DNA of 64,000 nt from CAZUGA01 sp964619885 (GCA_964619885.1 CAZUGA010000001.1:141907-205906), one strand, 5' to 3'; positions 37,389 to 46,844 are shown, counted from the stretch's first letter. The notes: generated by a model from the letters alone, not told the origin. Numbers and translations are program-made.

Positions 37389-38102
37389 TTATAAGAAATC
37401 AATAATGAAATAGAGTAATACGGTTAAGCCCAAGCCACAGTGTATGACACCCTTAACGCTGGCCATGGGTCCCATTTGCCCAAGCTTATCCGCCATGGGT
37501 AGTTTGCCGATGGCAGCGAATTTCTTAGACAGAGGGCTGTGAGCCCCATTGAGCTCCAGTATCAGGATGACGACTACCGCCAGTAGAAATGCAAATGTAC
37601 TCGCATTTCCATGGGGATAATGGGTTGATGCGCCCATGAAAAATAGCATTGGAATAGAGAATAATGTATTGGTTCTGGATGCCAGACCCGCGACAGCAAG
37701 TGCGCTTGCGGCTTCGGGGATCGCCTCGCCGCCACCGGCAACCTGTTTGGCCGATGCGATAACGATTTGTTGCTTGGGCCAAATAACCAACCATACGTTG
37801 AGAAACATGAAGGTGCCCAATAATGCGCCGATATATATGTCGTAAGGCATACCTGCTCCGCGCATTCCCATAATCGCTACACCGGTTAGGAATGTGAACA
37901 TTGCGCCCCAACGAAACCACCACAGTGCCCTTGGTACTAGTTTTTGTATCGCGTCCGACTTGGCGCCGGCTTCTGCTTCTTTAAAAAATTCAGTTTGTAC
38001 AAAGTTGAAATAATACAGGATACCAATCCAGGTGATACCCGCCATGAAATGCCCCCAGCGTAGTAGCATTTCAACACCGAAACTTGTTGTTACAATTTCC
38101 AT
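37389..38102 (-). CDS. PuuD-type (urate hydroxylase N-terminal) membrane protein
   Basis: 237-residue membrane protein with about seven hydrophobic segments. The start LLRWGHFMAGITWIGILYYFNFVQ with its histidine is characteristic of the PuuD membrane domain (DUF989). Full-length PuuD urate hydroxylases add a C-terminal cytochrome c domain; this one lacks it and no purine genes are near, so the activity should not be assumed. GGAGG lies 6 bases before the ATG at 38102. Confidence 0.75.
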   Translation of the reverse strand: MEIVTTSFGVEMLLRWGHFMAGITWIGILYYFNFVQTEFFKEAEAGAKSDAIQKLVPRALWWFRWGAMFTFLTGVAIMGMRGAGMPYDIYIGALLGTFMFLNVWLVIWPKQQIVIASAKQVAGGGEAIPEAASALAVAGLASRTNTLFSIPMLFFMGASTHYPHGNASTFAFLLAVVVILILELNGAHSPLSKKFAAIGKLPMADKLGQMGPMASVKGVIHCGLGLTVLLYFIIDFL

Positions 38103-38294
38103 ACATCCCTCCTCGTTGATTTAAAACATGCAATGCCGTCTAGATCAGACATCGTTTAGAGCGGTTCAACGCCAATGTGCGGGACCGCATGCGACATTCT
38201 GTGTTGTTGGTCGGCTAAAAGCCATTTGTGATTCTGCCCTAGAACAAGCAATGGTCGCGAAATTGGCCCTTATCGTCAAGCCCTGTGTGCAAAT

Positions 38295-39158
38295 TTACTG
38301 CTCTAGCTTATAGCGGGTTTCTTCATTGTAGTATTCGGGAAAACCTACCGCCGAAGTTAAGCCATCGAAATCAAGGATATTTTGGACTGGCTGGCCTTGT
38401 TTGATTTCAATTAACGCCGTTTGCATCGCGTTTATCGAGGTATTCAACAAGGTCAACGGATAAACGGCAATTTTATAGCCCAATGCTTCCAATCGATCGG
38501 GGGGTAAGTTGGGTGTTTTGCCATATTCGATCATGTTGGCCATTTTGTGACCGGCCACCGAATTACAATAATGTTCCATTTCTTGTTCGGTTTCAGGCGC
38601 TTCCACAAAGCTAATGTCCGCTCCGATTTCAGCAAAACCCTGAGCTCTTGCAATCGCTTCTTCCAGTCCATGCGTTCCACGCGCATCGGTACGCGCCATA
38701 ATCAAGATGTCCTCGCCTTCGTCTCGGCTGTCAACTGCAGCTTGTATGCGCATAAATGCTTCCGACCTATCCACGACCGCTTTTCCTTTTGTGTGACCGC
38801 AACGTTTGGGCATGAGCTGGTCTTCCAGCATGATGCAGGCAAATCCAGCCCTCGCGTAACCCTGTACCGTACGCTTAATATTGAGGGCGTTACCAAATCC
38901 TGTGTCGCCGTCTCCAAAGACTGGAATCGAAACCGAGTTACAGACGTTGCATCCCTGAGCGACCATCTCACCGTAAGAGATCAAGCCTGTGTCGGGCATG
39001 CCCAGTCGACTTCCCGCCACCGCGAATCCGCTCATAAAAGCGGTATCGAAGCCGGCCATTTCGACAAGTCTGGCGGACATTGCATCGTGACATCCTGGCA
39101 TTAGTATTAAGCCGGGCTGGTCCAATAGCTGTCTGAGTTTGTGGGCAGGTGACGTCAT
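38295..39158 (-). CDS. isocitrate lyase/PEP mutase superfamily enzyme
   Basis: 287 residues, a (beta/alpha)8-type enzyme acting on 2-hydroxy- or 2-oxo-dicarboxylates. The metal motif GDGDTGFGN near residue 81, EDQLMPKRCGH near 111 (catalytic cysteine retained) and IMARTDAR near 153 are clear. The retained KRCGH points to a lyase or decarboxylase (2-methylisocitrate lyase-like, oxaloacetate decarboxylase or dimethylmalate lyase) rather than a phosphonate mutase. Exact substrate unresolved. It starts behind the hppA terminators, so it is transcribed separately or by read-through. Confidence 0.85.
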   Translation of the reverse strand: MTSPAHKLRQLLDQPGLILMPGCHDAMSARLVEMAGFDTAFMSGFAVAGSRLGMPDTGLISYGEMVAQGCNVCNSVSIPVFGDGDTGFGNALNIKRTVQGYARAGFACIMLEDQLMPKRCGHTKGKAVVDRSEAFMRIQAAVDSRDEGEDILIMARTDARGTHGLEEAIARAQGFAEIGADISFVEAPETEQEMEHYCNSVAGHKMANMIEYGKTPNLPPDRLEALGYKIAVYPLTLLNTSINAMQTALIEIKQGQPVQNILDFDGLTSAVGFPEYYNEETRYKLEQ

Positions 39159-39177
39159 GTTGTATATCCCTCAACGT

Positions 39178-39199
39178 AAAAGCGGCCTGAGACGGCCGC
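39178..39199 (-). terminator. second hairpin downstream of hppA
   Basis: GCGGCC at 39182-39187 and GGCCGC at 39194-39199 pair around a 6-base loop and are followed on the minus strand by TTTT. It lies 20 bases before the next ribosome-binding site, so it could be a back-up terminator for hppA or a leader element of the isocitrate-lyase-family gene. Confidence 0.6.
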
Positions 39200-39220
39200 G
39201 AATATTGTTTTGTCGATAGC

Positions 39221-39250
39221 AAAAAGCGGCAGGTCGTAAAACCTGCCGCT
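39221..39250 (-). terminator. intrinsic terminator of pfp-hppA
   Basis: Perfect 10-base stem, AGCGGCAGGT (39225-39234) with ACCTGCCGCT (39241-39250), 6-base loop, followed on the minus strand by a TTTTT run. It begins just after the hppA stop codon. Confidence 0.88.
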
Positions 39251-39258
39251 TGCAGATA

Positions 39259-41394
39259 CTACAATATTGGAATGATCAGCAATGCGACGATGTTCATGAT
39301 TTTAATCATCGGATTGATCGCCGGGCCAGCCGTATCTTTGTACGGGTCACCCACGGTATCGCCGGTCACTGATGCTTTATGCGCATCGGATCCCTTGCCG
39401 CCGAGATTGCCATCTTCAATGTATTTCTTGGCATTGTCCCAAGCACCACCGCCGGTTGTCATTGAAATTGCGACAAACAAACCAGTGATAATCGACCCAA
39501 TCAATACACCGCCCAAAGCTTCTTTGCCCAGGGTCAAACCAACGATCAATGGAACCGCGATGGGTAATAGTGAGGGTATGATCATTTCGCGGATGGCAGC
39601 TACCGTGAGCAGGTCAACAGCTTTGGAATAATCAGGTTTGGCGGTACCCTCCATAATCCCTGGGATTTCCCGAAATTGCCGTCTAACTTCGGTGACTATT
39701 CCTGCAGCTGCTCGGCCGACGGCTTCCATTGCCAGTGCGCTAAACAAATAAGGTACCAAGCCACCAATGAATAAGCCTATCACGACCATGTGATCGGATA
39801 GATCAAATGCCATGTTGCCACCCAAGTTGGCTGTGTAATCGGCGAACAGGACCAGGGCAGCCAAACCAGCCGATGCAATAGCGTAGCCTTTAGTGACAGC
39901 TTTAGTGGTGTTGCCTACCGCGTCCAGTGGATCCGTGATATTACGAATTTCTTCCGGTAGGTCGGCCATTTCAGCGATGCCCCCGGCGTTGTCGGTAATT
40001 GGACCGTAAGCGTCAAGTGCGACAACCATTCCAGCCATCGACAACATAGATGTTGCGGCAATCGCTAGTCCAAATAAGCCTGCTAAATCATAGGCGGCCC
40101 ATATGCTAGCGCAAACGACAATAACTGGAGCTGCGGTGGATTTCATGGAGACAGCCAAACCCGCGATTATGTTGGTGCCATCGCCGGTGGTTGATGCTTG
40201 TGCGATGGTTTTTACCGGGCTGAATTCGGTCGACGTGTAGTATTCGGTGATGCCTACCATGGCTGCGGTCAGCGCCAATCCGATTAATGATGAATAGTAT
40301 ATGTCGGCCGATTGGATAACGGTGCCGGCAAAAGTGATCGAGTCACCCAGCATCATAAACGTTAGCGGATAGAACGCTATTGCCGCCAGTCCGCCTGAAA
40401 CTACGACGCCTTTGTACAATGCCGTCATTACCCGGCCGTCCTTTTTGACCTTGACGAAGTAAGTACCGATGATCGACGTGATTATTGATACCGCGCCCAA
40501 AACCAACGGATAGACAATCGCTCCGTTTTCAGCGTTTTCCACTAATAATCCAGCCAAAACCATGGTCGCGACGATGGTCACGGCGTAGGTTTCAAACAGG
40601 TCTGCTGCCATTCCGGCACAGTCACCGACGTTGTCGCCGACATTGTCCGCGATTACAGCCGGATTTCTGGGATCATCTTCCGGAATTCCCGCTTCGACTT
40701 TACCCACTAGATCCGCGCCTACGTCAGCCCCTTTGGTGAAGATGCCACCACCCAAGCGGGCAAAAATTGAGATCAGTGAGCCACCAAAGGCAAGCCCGAT
40801 TAGCGCATGTAATGGATCATCAACCCCTGCTGCAACCAGAAAAACATAGTATCCGGAGACACCCAGTAATCCCAGACCGACGACCAATAAACCGGTAATC
40901 GCTCCACCGCGAAATGCGACCTGAAATGCGGCGTCCAAGCCCTGGTGGGCAGCTTGTGCAGTCCTGGTGTTGGCCAACACCGAGATGTTCATCCCAATGT
41001 ACCCGGCGGCACCAGATAAGACTGCGCCGATCAAAAATCCTACCGCCGTACCCCAGTCCAGGAAAAACCCAATGACGAAAAAAAGGGTTACGCCTACATA
41101 GCTAATCGTTTTGTATTGACGATTGAGATAAGCTTGCGCGCCTTGTTGGATCGCGGATCCAATTTCTTGCATCGTCGGGTTGCCGCTGGATTTTGAATTG
41201 ATCCAATCGATTGAAACGACGCCGTATCCGATTGCGGCGGTTGATGCGGCGAGCGCGAAAAGCGTCCCCCATCCTGCCACAACACCAATCATAAGCAATA
41301 CCAGTCCGGCTAGTATACAAATGTTGCGAAAATGCTTTTGTTGGGTTAACGGCATCAGTGCTTGCCGTATTGATTCACTGGTTACTGTGGCCAT
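39259..41394 (-). CDS. hppA: membrane proton-translocating pyrophosphatase, K+-independent
   Basis: Integral membrane enzyme of 711 residues and about 16 helices that hydrolyses PPi and pumps protons. The catalytic loop motifs GGIFTKGADVGADLVGK and DNVGDNVGDCAGMAADL (metal-PPi site) are present. The signature GNTTKAVTKG has Lys and Thr at the two positions that define the potassium-independent, proton-pumping class. GGAGG precedes the ATG at 41394. It lies 124 bases after the PPi-PFK gene on the same strand and before a strong terminator, so the two likely form one transcript. Confidence 0.96.
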   Translation of the reverse strand: MATVTSESIRQALMPLTQQKHFRNICILAGLVLLMIGVVAGWGTLFALAASTAAIGYGVVSIDWINSKSSGNPTMQEIGSAIQQGAQAYLNRQYKTISYVGVTLFFVIGFFLDWGTAVGFLIGAVLSGAAGYIGMNISVLANTRTAQAAHQGLDAAFQVAFRGGAITGLLVVGLGLLGVSGYYVFLVAAGVDDPLHALIGLAFGGSLISIFARLGGGIFTKGADVGADLVGKVEAGIPEDDPRNPAVIADNVGDNVGDCAGMAADLFETYAVTIVATMVLAGLLVENAENGAIVYPLVLGAVSIITSIIGTYFVKVKKDGRVMTALYKGVVVSGGLAAIAFYPLTFMMLGDSITFAGTVIQSADIYYSSLIGLALTAAMVGITEYYTSTEFSPVKTIAQASTTGDGTNIIAGLAVSMKSTAAPVIVVCASIWAAYDLAGLFGLAIAATSMLSMAGMVVALDAYGPITDNAGGIAEMADLPEEIRNITDPLDAVGNTTKAVTKGYAIASAGLAALVLFADYTANLGGNMAFDLSDHMVVIGLFIGGLVPYLFSALAMEAVGRAAAGIVTEVRRQFREIPGIMEGTAKPDYSKAVDLLTVAAIREMIIPSLLPIAVPLIVGLTLGKEALGGVLIGSIITGLFVAISMTTGGGAWDNAKKYIEDGNLGGKGSDAHKASVTGDTVGDPYKDTAGPAINPMIKIMNIVALLIIPIL

Positions 41395-41518
41395 GAATTC
41401 CTCCTCTGTTGAAATGACCTTGGATTTAACTTGGGTAGTTCTCGAATGTTAATTTAATTGGTACAAGTGACTGTAAACCTAAAATTGGAAAGTTTGTTGG
41501 GTTGTGGCCAGCTTACGT

Positions 41519-42775
41519 CTATACAGAAAAACTTTTGCTCAATTTTTTTGCCACCGCTATATTCTTCAAGCTGATGTATACCGGCATGCCGAGTTTATAA
41601 GGCGGGTAGTCTTCGCCTTCAATCAACGGACTCAAATACGTACGACAGGCGTCGGTAATGCCGAAACCATCTTGGCTTATATACTCCGGTGGCATCATTT
41701 TTTCTACATTAGCGACATCGGCCAGATTGGTCACGCCAATTTCCCATGCATAGGGGTTGTTTGATGTCCGCACAATGGTGGGCATTACCGAATTCTTGCC
41801 TTGCAGCGCAAATTCCAGTGCTGCTTTGCCGACCGCGTAGGCCTGATCTGTATCCGTTTGCGATGCGATATGTCGGGCTGCTCTTTGCAGGTAGTCAGCG
41901 ACCGCCCAGTGGTATTTATAACCCAGCGCATCTTTTGTCATATTCGCAATAACCGGCGCTGCACCGCCCAACTGGGCGTGACCAAACGCATCGGTACCGC
42001 CCGCCTCGGCCAGAAATTTACCATCGCTTCCTTTTACGCCTTCGGAAACTATGATCGAGCAGTATCCGTGGGTTTCAACGAGCTGTTTCACCTTGGCCAG
42101 AAATTGCTGGCGGTCGAACTCGATTTCGGGAAATAATATGATCAACGGTATCTTATTATCATCGTCCTGGGCAAGACCCGCTGCTGCTGCTATCCAACCG
42201 GCGTGGCGTCCCATTACTTCTAATATAAAGACTTTGGTTGATGTGGAGCACATCGATGCAACATCGTAACTTGCTTCGCGTGTTGAAACGGCGACATATT
42301 TGGCGACTGATCCGAATCCGGGGCAATTGTCGGTAATTGGCAAATCATTATCAACCGTTTTGGGAATGCCGATGCAGGTCAATGGGTATCCTAAACGATC
42401 CCCCATTTGCGAAACCTTGTGTGCGGTATCCTGGGAATCACCCCCGCCGTTATAGAAAAAATAACCGATGTTATGTGCTTTAAATACCTCTATAAGGCGT
42501 TCGTATTCGGCTTTGCTTTGATCTAATCCCTTAAGTTTATGCCGGCATGATCCAAATGCGCCTGCTGGGGTATATCGTAGTGCCGCAATCGCTGCATCTG
42601 ATTCCGCACTGGTGTCTATTAAATCTTCGGTGAGCGCCCCAATTATACCGTTACGGCCGGCGTACAATGTGCCAATGCTCTGCGGGTGTTTTCTGGCCGT
42701 TTCAATGAGACCACACGCGCTTGCGTTGATCACTGCGGTAACTCCACCCGATTGGGCGTAAAAAGCGTTTTTCAA
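41519..42775 (-). CDS. pfp: pyrophosphate-dependent 6-phosphofructokinase
   Basis: Reversible phosphorylation of fructose 6-phosphate (and, in methanotrophs, related sugar phosphates) with PPi. 418 residues. GGGDS (near residue 110) carries Asp where ATP enzymes have Gly, and GIPKTVDND carries Lys where ATP enzymes have Gly; these two residues mark PPi dependence. The start is TTG at 42775: a stop codon lies eight codons upstream with no ATG between, and GGGGA is 6 bases away. Neighbouring hppA uses the same pyrophosphate pool. Confidence 0.95.
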   Translation of the reverse strand: MKNAFYAQSGGVTAVINASACGLIETARKHPQSIGTLYAGRNGIIGALTEDLIDTSAESDAAIAALRYTPAGAFGSCRHKLKGLDQSKAEYERLIEVFKAHNIGYFFYNGGGDSQDTAHKVSQMGDRLGYPLTCIGIPKTVDNDLPITDNCPGFGSVAKYVAVSTREASYDVASMCSTSTKVFILEVMGRHAGWIAAAAGLAQDDDNKIPLIILFPEIEFDRQQFLAKVKQLVETHGYCSIIVSEGVKGSDGKFLAEAGGTDAFGHAQLGGAAPVIANMTKDALGYKYHWAVADYLQRAARHIASQTDTDQAYAVGKAALEFALQGKNSVMPTIVRTSNNPYAWEIGVTNLADVANVEKMMPPEYISQDGFGITDACRTYLSPLIEGEDYPPYKLGMPVYISLKNIAVAKKLSKSFSV

Positions 42776-43146
42776 AGTTTCCCCGTTTTGTAGTTAGTGC
42801 TTCGTTAAACCTGAAAATCTTACCATAGTTTGGTAAATATTCCGATATCGTTTGACGATTCCTCAAGATTTTTGGTGGGTGCTGCTTGCAGTATTTTACT
42901 GCTTGGACGGTTGTTTCTTTAATGTTGCGATTATGGGTCGGTTAAAACTAATCGCCAAAACCAATACTTAAGCGCTTTGCGCATGCGATAGGGAGGCAAG
43001 TCTCAATAGAGACCTAAGGGGTAAATCGCATTCAAACTTGCCGTTATTCTATTTTTTTGATGGTGTCGATCCAGATATTAACCCCGTGGTTGGGTTGGGG
43101 GGCCGGCTATTCGATTACAAAAATCGTTAAGTGGCGAATGTTGAGT
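42776..43146. other. gene-free stretch between GGDEF gene and pfp
   Basis: About 370 bases. A short inverted repeat GTCTC/GAGAC lies at 43000-43013. The stretch should hold the pfp-hppA promoter, which I could not assign. No cyclic di-GMP riboswitch-like pattern was recognised. Confidence 0.4.
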
Positions 43147-44124
43147 TTAGCCAACGTTGTAGATGGTATTGGCAGGAGGTGCTTCGTTTGACCAGGTGCA
43201 AACCCGGTTTCGACCCAAATATTTCGCCCGGTAAAGCGCTTCATCGGCAAAATTAATCAACGCATTGACGTCGTGTATACCTTGTTCGTATTCGGTAAGG
43301 CCGATACTGCAAGTGACCTGAAAGGTGCCTCCTTTAGCAGAGCAGTGGGTTTGGGTCCTCGTGCTCATTCGAATGCGCTCTGCAACAACCTTGGCGGCGT
43401 TCAACAATGTATTGGTCAGTACAATTAGAAATTCTTCGCCGCCGTAGCGGCAAACTATATCCGACTGTCGCGTGCATTTGCGTAATAAATTGCTAAATGA
43501 TTTTAGTACTTGGTCGCCGGCAAGATGGCCATACTGGTCGTTGACGCGTTTGAAGTGATCCAGGTCAACCAGCATGATGCAAAATGGAACCTTGTAACGG
43601 CTGGCGCGGTGCTGTTCCTGCTGTAAGTGTTCCAAAAGATAACGCCGACTGTATAATCCAGTCAGGTCATCAGTTACGGCCAACCTTTTAAGTTCCTCTT
43701 GTTTGATTTTGAATGAACGCATCAATTCAGCCGCTGCGACAGCCTGGTCGATTGCTTTTTGTAAAGTTTCCGCCCCAACGTCAGTAATGAGTAAACAGTC
43801 CTGGGCGCCGTTTTTCATCGCTTGCACGACAAAAGCAATATCCACGACTTCCATCAAGATAATCACCGGTGTCGGCATTTCACCCATTTTTGAAGCAATC
43901 GAATTTATAAAATCGATGCAGTCGCTTCCGGCAGTTTTTTGATCGAGTACAATACAATCGAAGCTTTCGTTATTGCAGGTCGGCAGTCCAGTCGATATTG
44001 AATCTAATTCTTCAAACACATAGTCGGCCGTCGGGTTTTCCCAAAGTAGCTTCTTGTGAATTCTGCGGCGATTGATATCGTCGTCGACAATAAGGATTCG
44101 GAGAGATTTTTGCGTCAGCATCAT
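43147..44124 (-). CDS. response-regulator diguanylate cyclase with degenerate receiver
   Basis: 325 residues. A receiver-like domain (about 8-125) keeps the acidic pocket (Asp14-16) and Asp61. The conserved Thr is replaced by Met91 and the conserved Lys by Ile113, so phosphorylation signalling is doubtful. A coiled linker leads to a GGDEF domain with active GGEEF at 228-232 and an intact inhibitory RxxD site (RQSD, 219-222), so it should make cyclic di-GMP with product inhibition. AAGGA precedes the ATG. No cognate kinase gene is adjacent. Confidence 0.88.
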   Translation of the reverse strand: MMLTQKSLRILIVDDDINRRRIHKKLLWENPTADYVFEELDSISTGLPTCNNESFDCIVLDQKTAGSDCIDFINSIASKMGEMPTPVIILMEVVDIAFVVQAMKNGAQDCLLITDVGAETLQKAIDQAVAAAELMRSFKIKQEELKRLAVTDDLTGLYSRRYLLEHLQQEQHRASRYKVPFCIMLVDLDHFKRVNDQYGHLAGDQVLKSFSNLLRKCTRQSDIVCRYGGEEFLIVLTNTLLNAAKVVAERIRMSTRTQTHCSAKGGTFQVTCSIGLTEYEQGIHDVNALINFADEALYRAKYLGRNRVCTWSNEAPPANTIYNVG

Positions 44125-44958
44125 TCTATCCTTGTCTACTGGCGCAAATCTAACTGTTTAGGCAATGCAATGCATCCTTATTTTAACCGGTCGTATTAAA
44201 TAACTGTGTAGATAGTGGGTAATCGATATGATTCTTCGAAGTGTAAGGTGTGTCGATCCTGTATTGTGCATTTCCAATTTATAGATTTATTCTAGAGGTG
44301 AACGCGATACTATTTAGCGTGATTTACGAATGTTTACGCATGCTATATATCTCTCTAAGCTTGAAAATTCTTCGGCACGGCAAATGAAATTAGTTTTTAG
44401 GTGGGTCGAATTGTACATTTTGGAGTGGAAATTCAAATTCAAAGGATAGGCTGTTGTTTGTTTACTCTAAAATTTTGGTTCAATGTTTGAAGCTGAAGTA
44501 TAGTGCAAGCGAGGAGGTGCTTTTGACGAAAAGGACGATTACGTAAGGAAAATAGAGGATTTAATAAAAAGTGTGATGTATTTCAATTAAGCTTCTATTT
44601 ATACTATAGATTCAATCGTTTTCTGTGCTTAGTTATTCTGTTTTATCACTTCTCATTCGAGAAAATGGCGGTCGATAACGCTATTTCGCGTTTGGAATTA
44701 GGTTCGATTTATAAGCCTTAAAATTTACGGTTTCTTTTTCCGATGATTGGCGGCAGAATTAGCCATGTTTGTAACGGTCAATTGGGTCATTGAATTTGAT
44801 TGGCGATTATTTTTGGGGTCGATAGGGTTTTTGTTGAAGGATTAGGTCTGCGACTTGATTACAATGATCCTGGCTCAGCAAAATTAGCGGGCAACACATG
44901 GAGTCTAGGCGGCTAAATCGAAATGTACTTAAATTCGATGACTTATATGATATTTGTC
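44125..44958. other. long gene-free stretch upstream of ilvIHC
   Basis: About 830 AT-rich bases with no credible gene. A strong AGGAGG at 44512-44517 is followed by a seven-codon TTG frame at 44523-44546 rich in Thr codons; significance unclear. No tRNA or repeat recognised. Confidence 0.4.
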
Positions 44959-44987
44959 TTGACGGCACATTGATTTATAAGTAGGGT
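44959..44987 (+). promoter_or_regulatory. candidate ilvI promoter
   Basis: TTGACG at 44959-44964 and TAGGGT at 44982-44987 are spaced by 17 bases. The -35 is five of six, the -10 weak. A transcript from here would start near 44994 and give a leader of about 120 bases that contains the small ORF and terminator hairpin listed next. Confidence 0.4.
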
Positions 44988-45012
44988 GGTTGCCCGTTTT
45001 TGAGACTGGTCG

Positions 45013-45048
45013 ATGGTTGTGGATGGTCGTTTCTGTCCGTCAGTATAA
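45013..45048 (+). CDS. putative ilv leader peptide
   Basis: Eleven codons, MVVDGRFCPSV, with three Val codons including two adjacent. It ends inside the first hairpin (CCGTCA 45037-45042 with TGACGG 45050-45055), just before a terminator hairpin. The position is that of an attenuation leader peptide for branched-chain amino acid genes. The Val content is low compared with enteric ilv leaders and the ribosome-binding site is poor, so this is tentative. Confidence 0.35.
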   Translation: MVVDGRFCPSV

Positions 45049-45068
45049 TTGACGGTCCGGTATTTTTT

Positions 45069-45095
45069 GGGCGTTTAATAACGCCCTATTTCTTT
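45069..45095 (+). terminator. attenuator-like terminator before ilvI
   Basis: GGGCGTT (45069-45075) pairs perfectly with AACGCCC (45080-45086) around a 4-base loop, followed by the T-rich TATTTCTTTT. It ends about 18 bases before the ilvI start codon, inside the untranslated leader, where a terminator makes sense only as an attenuator. Confidence 0.7.
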
Positions 45096-45113
45096 TATAG
45101 AGGGTCAAAAGCT

Positions 45114-46844
45114 GTGGAGTTCAATGGGGCGGATATCGTAGTCCAGTGTTTGAAAGATGAGGGCGTTGAATTTATTTTTGGCTACCCCGGTGGTGCGGTA
45201 TTGCACCTGTACGATGCGTTGTTCAAACAAGAAGAAATCAAACATATCTTAGTGCGGCACGAACAGGGTGCGTCACACGCGGCCGACGGGTACGCCAGAG
45301 CGACCGGAAAACCCGGTGTGGTTTTAGTAACATCGGGGCCGGGTGCGACCAATGCGGTAACCGGTATTGCGACCGCACATCTGGATTCTATCCCGCTGGT
45401 TGTCATCTCGGGACAGGTTTCAACCCCGGTTATTGGTAGCGATGCTTTCCAAGAGGTTGATATGGTTGGTATTACCCGGCCATGTGTAAAACATAATTTC
45501 TTGATCAAGGATGTTACGAAAATTGCGGAGACTATAAAAAAAGCGTTCCATGTGGCGACCACGGGCCGGCCAGGCCCGGTTGTAGTGGATATTCCGAAGG
45601 ACATTACAGATCCCAATATAAAGGTGCCTTATAAGTATCCACGCAGCGTATCCATGCGTTCATATAACCCGGCGGTTAAAGGACACAAGGGTCAGATCAA
45701 AAAAGCTATCGAGCTGATTCTGGCAGCAGAGCGGCCAATGATCTACAGTGGCGGCGGGGTTGTGTTGGGCGAGGGTGCAAAAGAATTAACCGCGTTTACG
45801 CGCACGCTGGGTTATCCAATTACCAATACCTTGATGGGTTTGGGTGCTTTTCCGGCTAAGGACAAGCAGTTTGTAGGAATGCTGGGTATGCACGGTACCT
45901 ACGAAGCCAACATGGCGATGCACGAATGCGATGTGCTGATTGCGATAGGTGCCCGGTTTGACGATAGGGTCACCGGTAAGTTAAGTGAATTTTGTCCGGA
46001 TTCCAAGATCGTCCATATCGATGTGGATCCAGCTTCGATTGCTAAGAACGTAACCGTCGATGTTCCAATTGTCGGCGAAGTTAAACCGGTTCTTAAAGAC
46101 ATGATGGCGTTGATCAAGGCGAATAAGAAAAAGCCGAATAAGAAAGCCTTGACTGCTTGGTGGGAGCAGATAGACGAATGGCGGAGTATTGATTGTTTGA
46201 AATACGATCGCGATTCGAAAATCATCAAGCCGCAATTCGTGATTGAACAGCTTTATGAAGCGACTAAAGGCGACGCTTATGTAACTTCAGATGTTGGACA
46301 ACACCAGATGTGGGCGGCACAATATTATCCGTTCCAGAAACCACGCCGGTGGATTAATTCAGGCGGACTTGGAACCATGGGCTTCGGTTTGCCGGCTGCA
46401 ATTGGAGTCAAATTGGCCTTTCCTAAATCTGATGTTGTGTGCGTCACTGGCGAAGCCAGCATTCAAATGTGCTTGCAGGAGTTATCAACCGCTTTGCAAT
46501 ACAATGCGGCGGTAAAAATCGTAAATCTGAATAATCGTTATATGGGGATGGTTCGGCAATGGCAGGAGTTTCAGTACGAAAGTCGCTATTCGCATTCGTA
46601 TCTGGATACTATTCCCGACTTTGTGAAATTGGCTGAAAGCTATGGGCATGTCGGCATGTTGGTGGAAAAACCCGAGGATGTTCGAGGTGCACTCGACGAG
46701 GCCTTAAAGTTGAAAGATCGTACGGTTTTTCTCGATATTATTACCGATCAGACCGAAAACGTTTACCCTATGATAGAAGCTGGCAAAGCCCATCACGAGA
46801 TGCGCTTGGCTCCAGGATCAATTGGTGATCGGGAGCTTGCCTGA
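45114..46844 (+). CDS. ilvI: acetolactate synthase large subunit
   Basis: ThDP- and FAD-dependent first common enzyme of valine, leucine and isoleucine synthesis. The GTG at 45114, with GAGGG about 10 bases upstream, gives 576 residues (E. coli IlvI 574). A longer frame from TTG at 45000 runs through the leader terminator and is not credible. The cofactor-activating Glu50 is in RHEQGASHAADGYA. The ThDP-Mg motif usually GDGS reads GEAS (VTGEASIQM), a conservative Asp-to-Glu and Gly-to-Ala variation. Its stop overlaps the ilvH start by one base. Confidence 0.95.
   Translation: MEFNGADIVVQCLKDEGVEFIFGYPGGAVLHLYDALFKQEEIKHILVRHEQGASHAADGYARATGKPGVVLVTSGPGATNAVTGIATAHLDSIPLVVISGQVSTPVIGSDAFQEVDMVGITRPCVKHNFLIKDVTKIAETIKKAFHVATTGRPGPVVVDIPKDITDPNIKVPYKYPRSVSMRSYNPAVKGHKGQIKKAIELILAAERPMIYSGGGVVLGEGAKELTAFTRTLGYPITNTLMGLGAFPAKDKQFVGMLGMHGTYEANMAMHECDVLIAIGARFDDRVTGKLSEFCPDSKIVHIDVDPASIAKNVTVDVPIVGEVKPVLKDMMALIKANKKKPNKKALTAWWEQIDEWRSIDCLKYDRDSKIIKPQFVIEQLYEATKGDAYVTSDVGQHQMWAAQYYPFQKPRRWINSGGLGTMGFGLPAAIGVKLAFPKSDVVCVTGEASIQMCLQELSTALQYNAAVKIVNLNNRYMGMVRQWQEFQYESRYSHSYLDTIPDFVKLAESYGHVGMLVEKPEDVRGALDEALKLKDRTVFLDIITDQTENVYPMIEAGKAHHEMRLAPGSIGDRELA

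Noticed and set aside
45000..45113. N-terminal extension of IlvI from TTG
   Set aside because: It would translate through the terminator hairpin, and the conserved protein starts at the GTG at 45114.
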